A stretch of DNA of 64,000 nt from Terracoccus luteus (GCF_003635045.1 NZ_RBXT01000001.1:1116001-1180000), one strand, 5' to 3'; counted from the first letter of the stretch, positions 45,049 through 53,776 are shown. Made by a program: numbers and translations. The notes: generated by a model from the letters alone, not told the origin.

Positions 45049-45900
45049 ATGACGCGCTTCACCAAGGGCCACGGCACCGAGAACGACTTCGTCCTCGTGC
45101 CCGACCCGGAGGGGACCCTCGAGCTGACCCCCGCCCAGGTGCAACGCCTCACCGACCGGCACGCCGGCATCGGTGGCGACGGCGTGATCCGGGTCGTGCG
45201 CACCGAGTTCGCCACCGACGACGCCGTGCGCAGCCTCGCGCCCGGCGCCGAGTGGTTCATGGACTACCGCAACGCCGACGGCTCGCTGGCCGAGATGTGC
45301 GGCAACGGCACCCGCGTCTTCGCCGCCTACCTCCAGCGCGAGGGACTCGTCGCCGACCGTGAGTTCGCCATCGCGACCCGCGCCGGCGCCAAGGTCGTGC
45401 GAGTCACCGACGAGGGCTTCGCCGTCGACCTCGGCCCGTGGCGGCTCGTCGACGAGGTCGGCGCCCGCCGCGACGGCTTCGACGTCATGGTGCGGGCCCG
45501 CTTCGGCAAGCCGGTCCCCGCGCTGTCGCTCGACCTCGGCAACCCGCACGCCGTCGTCATGCTGCCGGAGGGCATCACCCTCGAGCAGCTCGACCTCACG
45601 GAGGCGCCCGAGATCCACCCCACCCCGGCGGGCGGTGCCAACGTCGAGTTCGTGCGTGCCGTGGGTCCGGGCCACATCGCCCTCCGCGTGCACGAGCGGG
45701 GCGTCGGCGAGACCCGCTCGTGCGGCACGGGGGCCGCGGCCGCCGCGCTCGCCACCCGCTTCTGGTCTGGGGTCGAGGACTTCACCCCGTGGACCGTCGA
45801 CGTGCCCGGGGGCCGCCTCACCGTCACCCCCCTGGGCGGCCAGCGGGTCGAGCTCGCGGGGCCGGCCGAGCTCGTCGCCGACGGCGAGATCGAGCTCTAG
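45049..45900 (+). CDS. dapF: Diaminopimelate epimerase
   Basis: Interconverts LL- and meso-diaminopimelate, the last DAP step before cell wall or lysine. The two active-site cysteines are C84 in EMCGNGTR and C225 in SCGTGAAA. GHGTENDFVLVPD at the N-terminus and GNPHAVVM are also typical. Of three nearby in-frame starts, the ATG at 45049 has a GGAGA site at workable distance and gives the family N-terminus. 283 residues. The stop TAG overlaps the TAG of the convergent methyltransferase gene in a CTAG palindrome. Confidence 0.95.
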   Translation: MTRFTKGHGTENDFVLVPDPEGTLELTPAQVQRLTDRHAGIGGDGVIRVVRTEFATDDAVRSLAPGAEWFMDYRNADGSLAEMCGNGTRVFAAYLQREGLVADREFAIATRAGAKVVRVTDEGFAVDLGPWRLVDEVGARRDGFDVMVRARFGKPVPALSLDLGNPHAVVMLPEGITLEQLDLTEAPEIHPTPAGGANVEFVRAVGPGHIALRVHERGVGETRSCGTGAAAAALATRFWSGVEDFTPWTVDVPGGRLTVTPLGGQRVELAGPAELVADGEIEL

Positions 45901-46508
45901 CGCCGACGCACCTCGAGCACGCGGAAGGCCTTGGCCGACGCGATCCGGGTGCAGGCCAGCCCGAGGTCGTGCTCGTTCAGCCAGCGCTGCAGCGAGTCGC
46001 TGCCGAGGTGCTTCTGCACGACGAGGTGGGCCACGCCGTCGTCGGCGAGGCGGGGCAGCCACCGCTCGAGCAGCGCGTGCAGCGCCGCCTTGCCGACGTG
46101 GATGGGCGGGTTGCTCCACAGGGTGGCGAAGCGGATGTCGCCCGGCACGTCGTCGGGCTCGACGAAGCGCACGGTGTCGACCCCGACCGCCACGGCGTTG
46201 GCGCGGGCCAGGTCGAGCGCGCGGCGGTTGACGTCGACCCCCCACACCCGCGCGGCGGGGGAGCGCAGTGCGAGGGTGAGCGCGATCGGCCCCCACCCGC
46301 AGCCGAGGTCGAGCAGGTCACCGGTGGGGCTGGGGTCGGGGGCGCGGTCGAGCAGCACGGCCGTGCCGGGGTCGAGGCGGTCGGGGGAGTAGACACCCCG
46401 GGCGGTGGTCAGCACGTGGTCGCGCCCGGCGAGGCGGACCGTCACCGGGCGCCGCTCGTCGGGTGCGGCGGGCTCGGCGCTGAAGTAGTGGTCGGTCGGC
46501 TCGCTCAT
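45897..46508 (-). CDS. RsmC-like class I SAM-dependent methyltransferase
   Basis: A 203-residue methyltransferase small-domain (MTS) protein. Motif I is LLDLGCGWGPIALTLA, the acidic strand-2 end is GVDVNRRALDLA, and the base-methylation motif is SNPPIHVG, the NPPxH form seen in RsmC/RlmG-type guanine-N2 methyltransferases of rRNA. Its short N-terminus (HYFSAEPAAP, then RGVYSPDRLDPGT) matches the single-domain actinobacterial version. The substrate is inferred as RNA. The ATG at 46508 is placed by a TACGGT hexamer seven bases upstream. Confidence 0.88.
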   Translation of the reverse strand: MSEPTDHYFSAEPAAPDERRPVTVRLAGRDHVLTTARGVYSPDRLDPGTAVLLDRAPDPSPTGDLLDLGCGWGPIALTLALRSPAARVWGVDVNRRALDLARANAVAVGVDTVRFVEPDDVPGDIRFATLWSNPPIHVGKAALHALLERWLPRLADDGVAHLVVQKHLGSDSLQRWLNEHDLGLACTRIASAKAFRVLEVRRR

Positions 46509-46515
46509 CACGGTC

Positions 46516-46521
46516 ACCGTA
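46516..46521 (-). promoter_or_regulatory. -10 hexamer of the RsmC-like gene promoter
   Basis: Minus strand TACGGT, seven bases before the ATG. Confidence 0.5.
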
Positions 46522-46599
46522 GCGAGCAGGGGCAGGAGAGGCCGAACGGGCACAAACGAGTGGCCCGTGGCGTTCTACGGATGCGACCCTAGGGAGAAC

Positions 46600-48195
46600 A
46601 TGCGAACGAAGAACACCGTGCCAGCGACCCACCAGCCGACCGACCAGCTCACCGACGAGCTCACCGGGATCACCGACGATCCGACCGGCATGACCGACGA
46701 GATACCGGACGGCGTCACGCCCGACACCGCCCACGTCACCGGTCGCCGGTCCCGTCGCGACCTGCTCGAGTCCCGCGCGGCCGCGCTCTCGGCGAGCGAC
46801 CCGGCATCCGACGAGTTCGACCGCCCGCTCTACGACGGCGACCAGCTCGAACGTGACGAGCGCGCGGCGCTGCGGCGCGTCAACGGCCTGTCGACCGAGC
46901 TCGAGGACGTCACCGAGGTCGAGTACCGGCGGCTGCGTCTCGAGCGCGTCGTGCTCGCCAGCGTCTGGAGCGAGGGCACGGCAGAGGATGCCGAGAACTC
47001 CCTCCGTGAGCTCGCCGCCCTCGCCGAGACGGCGGGCTCGACGGTGCTCGAGGGCGTCATGCAGCGCCGGCAGCGGCCGGACGCCGCGACCTACTTCGGC
47101 AAGGGCAAGGCCATCGAGCTGCGTGACATCGTCGTCGCCGAGGGCGCCGACACCGTCATCTGCGACGACGAGCTCGCCCCGAGCCAGCGCCGTGCCCTCG
47201 AGGACGTCGTCAAGGTCAAGGTCATCGACCGCACCGCCCTCATCCTCGACATCTTCGCCCAGCACGCCAAGAGCCGGGAGGGCAAGGCGCAGGTCGAGCT
47301 GGCCCAGCTGCAGTACCTGCTCCCGCGTCTGCGCGGCTGGGGCGAGTCGATGTCGCGGCAGGCCGGTGGCCAGGCGGCCGGCGGCCAGGGGATGGGCTCG
47401 CGCGGACCCGGTGAGACGAAGATCGAGCTCGACCGCCGTCGCATCAACACCCGCGTCGCCAAGCTCAAGCGCGACATCAAGGACATGAAGAACAACCGCG
47501 ACACGAAGCGGTCGAGCCGGGCGCACCACGGCGTGCCGAGCGTCGCCATCGCCGGCTACACCAACGCCGGCAAGAGCTCGCTGCTCAACCGCCTCACGGG
47601 CGCCGGTGTGCTCGTCGAGAACCAGCTCTTCGCGACGCTCGACCCGACCGTGCGCCGGGCCGAGACCGCCGACGGCCGCGTCTACACACTGGCCGACACC
47701 GTCGGGTTCGTCCGCGCCCTGCCGACGCAGCTCGTCGAGGCCTTCCGCTCCACCCTCGAGGAGGTGTCCGGCGCCGACCTGCTGCTGCACGTCGTCGACG
47801 GCTCGCACCCCGACCCCGAGGGCCAGATCAGCGCGGTGCGCGCGGTGCTGGCCGACGTCGGCGGCGACCAGATCAAGGAGGTCGTCGTCGTCAACAAGGC
47901 CGACATCGCCGACCCGGAGGTGCTCGACCGGCTGCGCCGCCACGAGCGGCACTGCGTCACCGTGTCGGCCCGCACCGGCGAGGGCATCGAGGCCCTGCTC
48001 GAGGTCGTCGCCCACGAGCTGCCCAAGCCCGAGATCGAGGTCAAGGCGGTCATCCCCTACGACCGCGGCGACCTCGTGAGCCGGCTGCACGCCGAGGCCG
48101 AGGTGCTCTCGACCGAGCACCGTGAGGAGGGCACCTTCGCCCACGCGAAGGTCGGCCCGGCCCTCGAGCACGAGCTTTCGGCCTTCGCCGTCTGA
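46600..48195 (+). CDS. hflX: GTPase HflX
   Basis: Ribosome-splitting GTPase linked to stress recovery. The 531 residues contain the HflX N-terminal domain (TAGSTVLEGVMQRRQRPDAATYFGKGKA, split by a turn), a glycine-rich linker GMGSRGPGETKIE, and a GTPase domain with G1 GYTNAGKSS (~318-326), G3 DTVGF, G4 NKAD and G5 SARTG. Residues 5-40 are a Thr/Asp/Gly-rich low-complexity head. The ATG at 46600 has GGGAGA very close upstream; an in-frame GTG at 46567 would add 11 residues. A 22-bp hairpin ends the gene. Confidence 0.93.
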   Translation: MRTKNTVPATHQPTDQLTDELTGITDDPTGMTDEIPDGVTPDTAHVTGRRSRRDLLESRAAALSASDPASDEFDRPLYDGDQLERDERAALRRVNGLSTELEDVTEVEYRRLRLERVVLASVWSEGTAEDAENSLRELAALAETAGSTVLEGVMQRRQRPDAATYFGKGKAIELRDIVVAEGADTVICDDELAPSQRRALEDVVKVKVIDRTALILDIFAQHAKSREGKAQVELAQLQYLLPRLRGWGESMSRQAGGQAAGGQGMGSRGPGETKIELDRRRINTRVAKLKRDIKDMKNNRDTKRSSRAHHGVPSVAIAGYTNAGKSSLLNRLTGAGVLVENQLFATLDPTVRRAETADGRVYTLADTVGFVRALPTQLVEAFRSTLEEVSGADLLLHVVDGSHPDPEGQISAVRAVLADVGGDQIKEVVVVNKADIADPEVLDRLRRHERHCVTVSARTGEGIEALLEVVAHELPKPEIEVKAVIPYDRGDLVSRLHAEAEVLSTEHREEGTFAHAKVGPALEHELSAFAV

Positions 48196-48209
48196 GCCCG
48201 GACGCGACC

Positions 48210-48263
48210 GGTGACGCGCTGGCGGGGTGGGTGCCTGCGGCCCCACCCCGTCAGCGCGTCACC
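48210..48263. terminator. 22-bp hairpin after hflX
   Basis: Bases 48210-48231 (starting GGTGACGCGCTGG) pair with 48242-48263 along 22 positions with one G-U pair and a 10-base loop. It lies between convergent hflX and the frameshifted membrane gene. Confidence 0.85.
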
Positions 48264-48283
48264 ACCGTGTCACCGCGGAGCGG

Positions 48284-48681
48284 TCAGCGGCCGGTCGTCA
48301 CGCGGTCGGATGCCGGCCGGTGGCGCCACGCGTACGAGCAGTACGTCGTGACGGCGCAGAGGTAGAGCACGCCGAGGTAGAGGTGCGCCCCGACGACACG
48401 CTGCTTGCCGAGGACGATCTGCAGCACGACGACCACGAGCAGGGCGACGGCGAACCACAGCGGCCAGCTCGTCCCCTCGTCGCGGCGCAGCAGCAGCGAC
48501 GCGACGAGGCACACGACGACCGCCGTGACGACGAGGTACGCGTTGACGAGGTGCGCCGTCTCCAGGCCTCGCTCTTGGGCCTCGTGATGAGCGAGGCGGC
48601 CAGGCCCGAGCCGAAGCCCGCCTGCCCGAGGGCGAGGGCGAAGAGCACGGTCGTGGCGATCCGGAGCGCACGCAGGGCCAT
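48284..48681 (-). pseudogene. Four-TM membrane protein gene with an apparent frameshift
   Basis: Minus strand. The ATG at 48681, six bases after a TACAGT hexamer, opens a frame encoding MALRALRIATTVLFALALGQ and the rest of a first membrane helix. It then degenerates into Arg/Ser-rich sequence. From about 48600 another frame reads GLETAHLVNAYLVVTAVVVC, a helix WPLWFAVALLVVVVLQIVLG and a last helix HLYLGVLYLCAVTTYCSYAW up to the stop at 48284. The two frames join if one base is missing around 48575-48600 (398 bases total, one short of 133 codons). It is either a decayed gene, a sequencing error, or a -1 frameshift. An intact product would be about 132 residues with four helices. The function is unknown. 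Confidence 0.7.
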
Positions 48682-48687
48682 GCGCCC

Positions 48688-48693
48688 ACTGTA
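48688..48693 (-). promoter_or_regulatory. -10 hexamer of the frameshifted membrane gene
   Basis: Minus strand TACAGT, six bases before the ATG at 48681; supports this as the true 5' end. Confidence 0.5.
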
Positions 48694-48768
48694 GGGCGGC
48701 GCGGGGCCCGGTGCCGTCCTGAGGTGGCCCTGAAGCGGTGTCGGCGGCGTCGGGCAGGATGCCGGTTC

Positions 48769-49884
48769 GTGACCCCCTCGACCCCGGAGCCCGCCCCAGC
48801 CGTCCTCCACCCGCTGCCCGAGCCCGGCGGTGTGTGGCTGACGACGCCGCGGCTGACCCTGCGCCGGCCCGTCATGGACGACCTCGAGGGCTACCGGCGG
48901 GTGCACGGAGACCCGCGCACGTACGCCCACGCCCCGGCATCCCGGCCCGACGCGGAACGGTGCCGCGAGCGGTTGGAGGAGGACCTCGACGCCTGGCGTG
49001 ACCACGGCGTCGGCTACGCCGCGGTGATCGACACCGCGACGGGCGAGCTCGTGGGCTGGGCGGGGCTGCGTCGTCAGCGGCCCGACGGTCGGCCGGTGCT
49101 GCTCAACCTCTACCACCGCCTCGTGCACGCACGGCTCGGGCAGGGGCTGGGCCGTGAGCTGGCCCGGGCCCTGCTCACGTGGGCCCTCGAGTGGCGTGAG
49201 GAGCCCGTCGGCGCCCTCGTCGACGAGGGCAACCACGCGTCCCTCGCGACGTGCCGCTCGGCCGGGCTCCTCGAGGTGGGCGTGCGCCCCCACGCGGACG
49301 GGAAGCCCATGGTCGCGTTCGAGGCGCCGGAGCTCATTGTGGCGGGCGCGACGGAGGTCGGGGGCGTGGACCGGGACGAGGTGCTCGACCTGTGGATGCG
49401 CGTCAACGAGGCGGGCGGTGCGGTGGGCTTCGTCCCGGGGACGCCTCGGGGCGACGTGGCCGTCGCTCTCGACACCCACCTCGAGGCGGTGCGGGCCGGA
49501 CGGGCCCTGCTCGTCACGTTGCGCGCCCCCGACTCCGGGCTGCTCGCGCTCGGGTTCTGGCTCGCCCCGGGCTCGCGGCGCCAGGAGCACGTGGCCTGGC
49601 TCGTGCGGCTCATGGTCGACCCGGAGCGCCAGGGCCGCAACCTCGGTCGGCTGACGCTGGCGGCCATGACCGGCGTCGCCCGTCGCGAGCTGCCGCACGT
49701 GCGCCTGCTGCGGCTCGACTACCGGGGCGGCCTCGGTCTCGGGCGCTTCTACGAGGCCAACGGGTGGACCGAGGTCGGCCGCATCGCCGAGGGGCTGCGG
49801 ATGGGCGGCGACGACTACCGCGACGACGTCGCCATGGCCCGCCGGGTCGACGGCCGGCCGCTCCTGCCCGACGGCGGCTTCTGA
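48769..49884 (+). CDS. Tandem-GNAT acetyltransferase
   Basis: A 371-residue protein with two GNAT folds. The first (about 20-190) is RimJ/RimL-like: WLTTPRLTLRRPVMDDLEGY and the acetyl-CoA loop RLGQGLGRELARALL. The second (about 200-350) has LVRLMVDPERQGRNLGRLTL and ends FYEANGWTEVGRI. No membrane segment. The substrate is unknown; the tandem layout occurs in proteins that acetylate small molecules or antibiotics, but nothing here decides it. The GTG start is eight bases after a CAGGAT hexamer. The 3' end is part of a 13-bp tandem repeat containing the stop codon. Confidence 0.8.
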   Translation: MTPSTPEPAPAVLHPLPEPGGVWLTTPRLTLRRPVMDDLEGYRRVHGDPRTYAHAPASRPDAERCRERLEEDLDAWRDHGVGYAAVIDTATGELVGWAGLRRQRPDGRPVLLNLYHRLVHARLGQGLGRELARALLTWALEWREEPVGALVDEGNHASLATCRSAGLLEVGVRPHADGKPMVAFEAPELIVAGATEVGGVDRDEVLDLWMRVNEAGGAVGFVPGTPRGDVAVALDTHLEAVRAGRALLVTLRAPDSGLLALGFWLAPGSRRQEHVAWLVRLMVDPERQGRNLGRLTLAAMTGVARRELPHVRLLRLDYRGGLGLGRFYEANGWTEVGRIAEGLRMGGDDYRDDVAMARRVDGRPLLPDGGF

Positions 49885-49906
49885 CGGCGGCTTCTGACGG
49901 CGGCTG
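49869..49906 (+). repeat. 13-bp tandem repeat at the end of the tandem-GNAT gene
   Basis: GACGGCGGCTTCT is repeated almost three times. The first copy encodes the C-terminal Asp-Gly-Gly-Phe and stop, so the stop codon itself recurs in a non-coding copy. Confidence 0.75.
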
Positions 49907-49965
49907 GTACACCGGCCCGGGCGTCGGCCTGGGGATGTCGGTCGAGGGCGGGGCGCCGTGCGGCA

Positions 49966-49971
49966 TACCCT
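49966..49971 (+). promoter_or_regulatory. -10 hexamer of leaderless dinG promoter
   Basis: TACCCT, six bases before the dinG ATG. Confidence 0.6.
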
Positions 49972-49977
49972 TGCCGG

Positions 49978-52230
49978 ATGGCCGCCACCCCCTCGCTCGA
50001 CGACCTCCTGCACGCGGCCGTGACGAGCGTCGGGGGAGCCGAGCGCCCGGGGCAGGTCGACATGGCCCGGGCCGTCGCCCGGGCGGTCGACGAGGGCGAG
50101 CACCTGCTCGTCCAGGCGGGGACGGGCACCGGCAAGTCGCTCGCCTACCTCGTCCCGGCCGTCGCCCACGCCGTCGAGGTCGGCAAGCCGGCCGTCGTGG
50201 CGACCGCGACGCTGGCGCTGCAGGCGCAGATCGTCGACCGCGACATGCCGCGGGTCGCCGACGCCCTGACCCCGCTGCTGGGGCGGCGCCCGACCTACGC
50301 GCTCGTCAAGGGCCGCCGCAACTACGTGTGCCTCAACAAGCTCGAGGGCGGCTTCCCCGACGACGAGGAGGGCCTGTTCGGCGTGGGGCAGGTCGACGCC
50401 TCCGCAGGCCGGCTCGGCCAGGAGGTCGTCCGGCTGCGCGAGTGGGCAGACCAGACCGACTCCGGCGACCGTGACGAGCTCGTGCCGGGCGTCTCCGAGC
50501 GGGCGTGGCGGCAGGTGTCGGTGTCGGCCCACGAGTGCCTCGGCAGCAAGTGCCCCCTCGTCACGGAGTGCTTCGTCGAGCGGGCCCGCGAGGCGGCCAA
50601 GGACGTCGACGTCATCGTCACCAACCACTCGTTCATGGCCATCGACGCCTTCGAGGGGCGCCAGATGCTGCCCGAGCACGACGTCCTGGTCGTCGACGAG
50701 GCGCACGAGCTCGTCGACCGCGTCACGGCCACCGTCACCGACGAGCTGAGCGGCGGCATGGTCGCGGCCGCGGCCAAGCGCGCCGGTCGGCTCAGCGAGA
50801 GCACGGCCCAGCTCGACGAGGCGGGCGAGCTGCTCGCAGCCTCCCTCGAGAACGTCGAGGAGGGGCGTCTGCTCGGCGTGCCGGATGCCGTTGGGCTGGC
50901 CCTCGCCCGTGTGCGCGACACCGCGCGCGCCGTGCAGAGCGACCTCAAGCCGCCGCCGGGGCAGGACGTCGACGGCGCCCGCCAGGTGGCCCGCGCCGCC
51001 GTCGACGAGGTGCACGAGAACGCCGAGCGCATCCTCGAGGAGCGCGAGCTCGACGTCGTCTGGTGCAGCCGCGACCCGCGCCGCGGGCCGGTGCTGCGCG
51101 TCGCCCCGATGAGCGTGGCCATGCTCGTGCGCGACAAGGTCTTCGACGACCGCACCGTCGTGCTCACCTCCGCCACCCTCGAGCTGGGTGGCACCTTCGA
51201 CGCGGTGGCCGGCACGATCGGGCTGCGCGGGCAAGGCGCCCCGGCCTGGCAGGGGCTCGACGTCGGCAGCCCGTTCGACTACCCGCGCCAGGCCATCGCG
51301 TACGTCGCGACCCACCTGCCGCCGCCCGGGCGCGACGGGACGAGCGAGGCCGTGCTCGACGAGATCGAGCAGCTCGTGCGGGCCGCGGGCGGGCGCACCC
51401 TCGGGCTGTTCTCCTCGACGCGTGCCGCGCAGAACGCCGCCGAGGTCATGCGGGCGCGGCTCGGCGACGACTTCCCCGTCCTGTGCCAGGGTGAGGACCA
51501 GATCAGCACGCTCGTGCGCCAGTTCGCCCGCGAGCCGCGCACCTGCCTCTTCGGCACCCTGACCCTGTGGCAGGGCGTCGACGTCCCCGGCAGCTCGTGC
51601 CAGCTCGTCATCATCGACCGCATCCCCTTCCCGCGGCCCGACGACCCGCTGGCCTCGGCGCGCTCGCAGGCCATCGGGCGCATGGGTGGCAACGGCTTCA
51701 TGGCCGTGTCGGCGACGCACGCGGCGCTGCGGCTCGCACAGGGCGCCGGCCGTCTCGTGCGCCGCGGTGACGACCGCGGGGTCGTCGCCTTCCTCGACTC
51801 GCGCATGATGACGGCGCGCTACGCCGAGTTCCTCCAGCGCTCGCTCCCGCCGTTCTGGCCGACGACCGACCGCGACCGGGTCCTGTCGGCCCTGAGACGC
51901 CTCGACGAGACGGCGCCCCCGCCGCTTCCCGTCGCCGAGCCCGCCCTGCGCAGCCTCACCGGCGCGACGGCCGCGCCGGCCGCCGGTGGCGACGGGGCCG
52001 AGCACCCCCGCCCGGTCGCCCCGCCCCCGCCCGTGGCGGAGTCGAGCCGCACCGGCGTCACGTCCGGACACGCGTGGACCGACGAGCAGGACGACGAGCT
52101 GCGCGACGCCGCCGAGGCCGGCATGCAGCTCGACGAGCTCGTCGAGCACTTCGAGCTGCCCGAGCAGACCATCGCCGCCCGGCTCGAGCAGCTGGGCCTC
52201 ACCCTCGCCAGCGGCGCCCTCTTCGAGTGA
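49978..52230 (+). CDS. dinG: ATP-dependent DNA helicase, DinG family
   Basis: XPD-like superfamily 2 helicase that unwinds DNA, D-loops or R-loops. The 750 residues have Walker A QAGTGTGKS, the DEAH box VVDEAHE, motif TSATLELGG and the C-terminal motif VI (AQGAGRLVRRGDDRG). Cysteines in NYVCLNK, HECLGSKCPLVTEC fit the family's 4Fe-4S cluster. Residues ~660-700 are a Pro/Ala-rich linker. A terminal segment (about 705-748, DEQDDELRDAAEAGMQLDELVEHF) looks like an added helix-turn-helix module. The ATG is placed by the TACCCT hexamer. No LexA box was seen upstream, so SOS control is not evident. Confidence 0.92.
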   Translation: MAATPSLDDLLHAAVTSVGGAERPGQVDMARAVARAVDEGEHLLVQAGTGTGKSLAYLVPAVAHAVEVGKPAVVATATLALQAQIVDRDMPRVADALTPLLGRRPTYALVKGRRNYVCLNKLEGGFPDDEEGLFGVGQVDASAGRLGQEVVRLREWADQTDSGDRDELVPGVSERAWRQVSVSAHECLGSKCPLVTECFVERAREAAKDVDVIVTNHSFMAIDAFEGRQMLPEHDVLVVDEAHELVDRVTATVTDELSGGMVAAAAKRAGRLSESTAQLDEAGELLAASLENVEEGRLLGVPDAVGLALARVRDTARAVQSDLKPPPGQDVDGARQVARAAVDEVHENAERILEERELDVVWCSRDPRRGPVLRVAPMSVAMLVRDKVFDDRTVVLTSATLELGGTFDAVAGTIGLRGQGAPAWQGLDVGSPFDYPRQAIAYVATHLPPPGRDGTSEAVLDEIEQLVRAAGGRTLGLFSSTRAAQNAAEVMRARLGDDFPVLCQGEDQISTLVRQFAREPRTCLFGTLTLWQGVDVPGSSCQLVIIDRIPFPRPDDPLASARSQAIGRMGGNGFMAVSATHAALRLAQGAGRLVRRGDDRGVVAFLDSRMMTARYAEFLQRSLPPFWPTTDRDRVLSALRRLDETAPPPLPVAEPALRSLTGATAAPAAGGDGAEHPRPVAPPPPVAESSRTGVTSGHAWTDEQDDELRDAAEAGMQLDELVEHFELPEQTIAARLEQLGLTLASGALFE

Positions 52231-52256
52231 CGCGCAGCGCTGTCGCCGGTGCGTGG

Positions 52257-52262
52257 CAGCAT
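52257..52262 (+). promoter_or_regulatory. -10 hexamer of the holA promoter
   Basis: CAGCAT, six bases before the holA ATG. Confidence 0.4.
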
Positions 52263-52268
52263 GGGCGC

Positions 52269-53228
52269 ATGCCGCCGGTCGCCGTCCCCCCGCTGGTGCT
52301 CGTCACCGGCCCCGAGGAGGTCCTCGTCGATCGGGCCGTGGCCGCCGTCGTCGCCTCGGCCAGGGCGGCGGATGCCGACGTGGTGGCCCTCGACGCCGCC
52401 ACGTACGAGCCGGGCGCGGTCGCGGTGCACGCCAGCCCCTCGCTCTTCGGCGGTCGCACCTGCATCGTCGTCCGAGACCTCCAGGACGCCGCCGACGACC
52501 TGCAGGACGACGTCGTCGCCCTCGTCAAGGACCCCGCGCCGGAGGTCTCGCTCGTCCTCGTCCACCGAGGCGGCCCCCGGGGCAAGCGTGTGCTCGACGC
52601 GGCTAGGAAGGCCGGCGCCGAGGTGGTCGACTGCCCGGCGGTCAAGAGCGACCGCGACAAGGGCGAGTTCGTCCAGCGCGAGTTCGCCTCGGCCCGGCGC
52701 ACCATCACGAGCGAGGGGGTCCGGGCCCTCGTCGAGGCGGTCGGCCGCGACCTGCGCGAGCTGGCGGCGGCATGCGCCCAGCTCGTGGCCGACACCGAGG
52801 GCACCGTCGACGACGCGGTGGTCGACACGTACCACGGCGGCAAGGTCGAGGCGACCGGCTTCCGGGTCGCCGACGCCGCCGTCGCCGGGCAGCAGGGCGA
52901 GGCGCTGCGGCTGCTCCGCCACGCCATCGCGACGGGCGTGGACCCCGTCCCCATCGTCGCCGTGCTCGCCTCGCAGCTGCGCCAGCTCGTCAAGGTCGGC
53001 TCCGCCGGCCGCGGCAGCTCGGCCCAGCTCGCACGCAGCCTCGGCATGGCACCGTGGCAGGTCGACAAGGCGCGGCGCGTCGTCGGTCACTGGACCGGCG
53101 AGGGCCTCGCGGTTGCCGTGCAGGCCGTCGCCGCCGCCGACTTCGAGGTCAAGGGGGGCGGCCGCGACCCGGTCTACGCCGTCGAACGCGCGATCCTCAC
53201 CGTCTCCCGGGCCCGCGCCCTGCGCTGA
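52269..53228 (+). CDS. holA: DNA polymerase III subunit delta
   Basis: Clamp-loader subunit that opens the sliding clamp. The 319-residue protein shows the HolA opening VLVTGPEEVLVDRAVAAVV, the segment HASPSLFGGRTCIVVRDLQ, LVLVHRGGPRGKRVL and the C-terminal KARRVVGHWTGEGLAVAVQAVAAADFEVKGG (split in the family by a short turn). Its position directly upstream of rpsT is conserved in many bacteria. The ATG at 52269 gives the family N-terminus; the longer open frame overlaps dinG. Confidence 0.92.
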   Translation: MPPVAVPPLVLVTGPEEVLVDRAVAAVVASARAADADVVALDAATYEPGAVAVHASPSLFGGRTCIVVRDLQDAADDLQDDVVALVKDPAPEVSLVLVHRGGPRGKRVLDAARKAGAEVVDCPAVKSDRDKGEFVQREFASARRTITSEGVRALVEAVGRDLRELAAACAQLVADTEGTVDDAVVDTYHGGKVEATGFRVADAAVAGQQGEALRLLRHAIATGVDPVPIVAVLASQLRQLVKVGSAGRGSSAQLARSLGMAPWQVDKARRVVGHWTGEGLAVAVQAVAAADFEVKGGGRDPVYAVERAILTVSRARALR

Positions 53229-53273
53229 CGGCACCTGGCCACCGCCGCGCGATCCCCGCGGGGTCAGGCCGGT

Positions 53274-53303
53274 TTGGAGCGGGCGCCCCCGCGCTGGTAA
53301 CTT
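53274..53303 (+). promoter_or_regulatory. rpsT promoter
   Basis: TTGGAG (53274-53279), an 18-base spacer and TAACTT (53298-53303). The leader to the rpsT GTG is about 135 nt, in contrast to the leaderless genes around it. Confidence 0.55.
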
Positions 53304-53444
53304 TGACCGTCGCGTGCGCGCTCAGGTCGTGCGCGCATGCAGCATGACCCGGAGCCGTTCACGCAGGGTGTCCCCACGCCCGGTCCCGAACGCGCTCTGC
53401 CGCCCTCTAACGGCAACCATCCGACCCAGCGAAAGAAACCACAC

Positions 53445-53705
53445 GTGGCAAACATCAAGTCGCAGCTCAAGCGCATCAAGACCAACGCTGCGCGCACCGA
53501 GCGCAACAAGGCCTACAAGAGCGAGCTCCGCACCTGGATCCGCAAGTTCCGCGTCGCCGCGGAGTCGGGCGACAAGGACGCGGCCGCCGAGGCCCTCAAG
53601 AACGCGTCGAAGAAGCTTGACAAGGCCGTGAGCAAGGGCGTCATCCACGCCAACCAGGCCGCCAACAAGAAGTCGTCGATGGCCCGCAAGGCCGCGTCGC
53701 TCTGA
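53445..53705 (+). CDS. rpsT: 30S ribosomal protein S20
   Basis: An 86-residue 16S-rRNA-binding protein of typical length. The opening [21 protein letters not shown] and the helical Lys/Ala-rich body ending [20 protein letters not shown] (broken here at 20) are standard for S20. The GTG start follows GAAAGAAACC, a modest ribosome-binding site, and fits the family N-terminus, whereas the longer open frame adds 36 unrelated residues. A clear terminator follows. Confidence 0.96.
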   Translation: MANIKSQLKRIKTNAARTERNKAYKSELRTWIRKFRVAAESGDKDAAAEALKNASKKLDKAVSKGVIHANQAANKKSSMARKAASL

Positions 53706-53750
53706 CCCCGGCACCACTGGTACCGCACGCCTGACGGCGTGCCGCCGACA

Positions 53751-53776
53751 GGCCCGTCACCCTCCGGTGACGGGCC
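53751..53776 (+). terminator. rpsT terminator
   Basis: GGCCCGTCACC (53751-53761) pairs perfectly with GGTGACGGGCC (53766-53776) around CTCC, followed by TTCGTCGT. Confidence 0.8.

Noticed and set aside
46567-46599. Earlier GTG start for hflX
   Set aside because: Adds 11 residues without family support; no ribosome-binding site seen.
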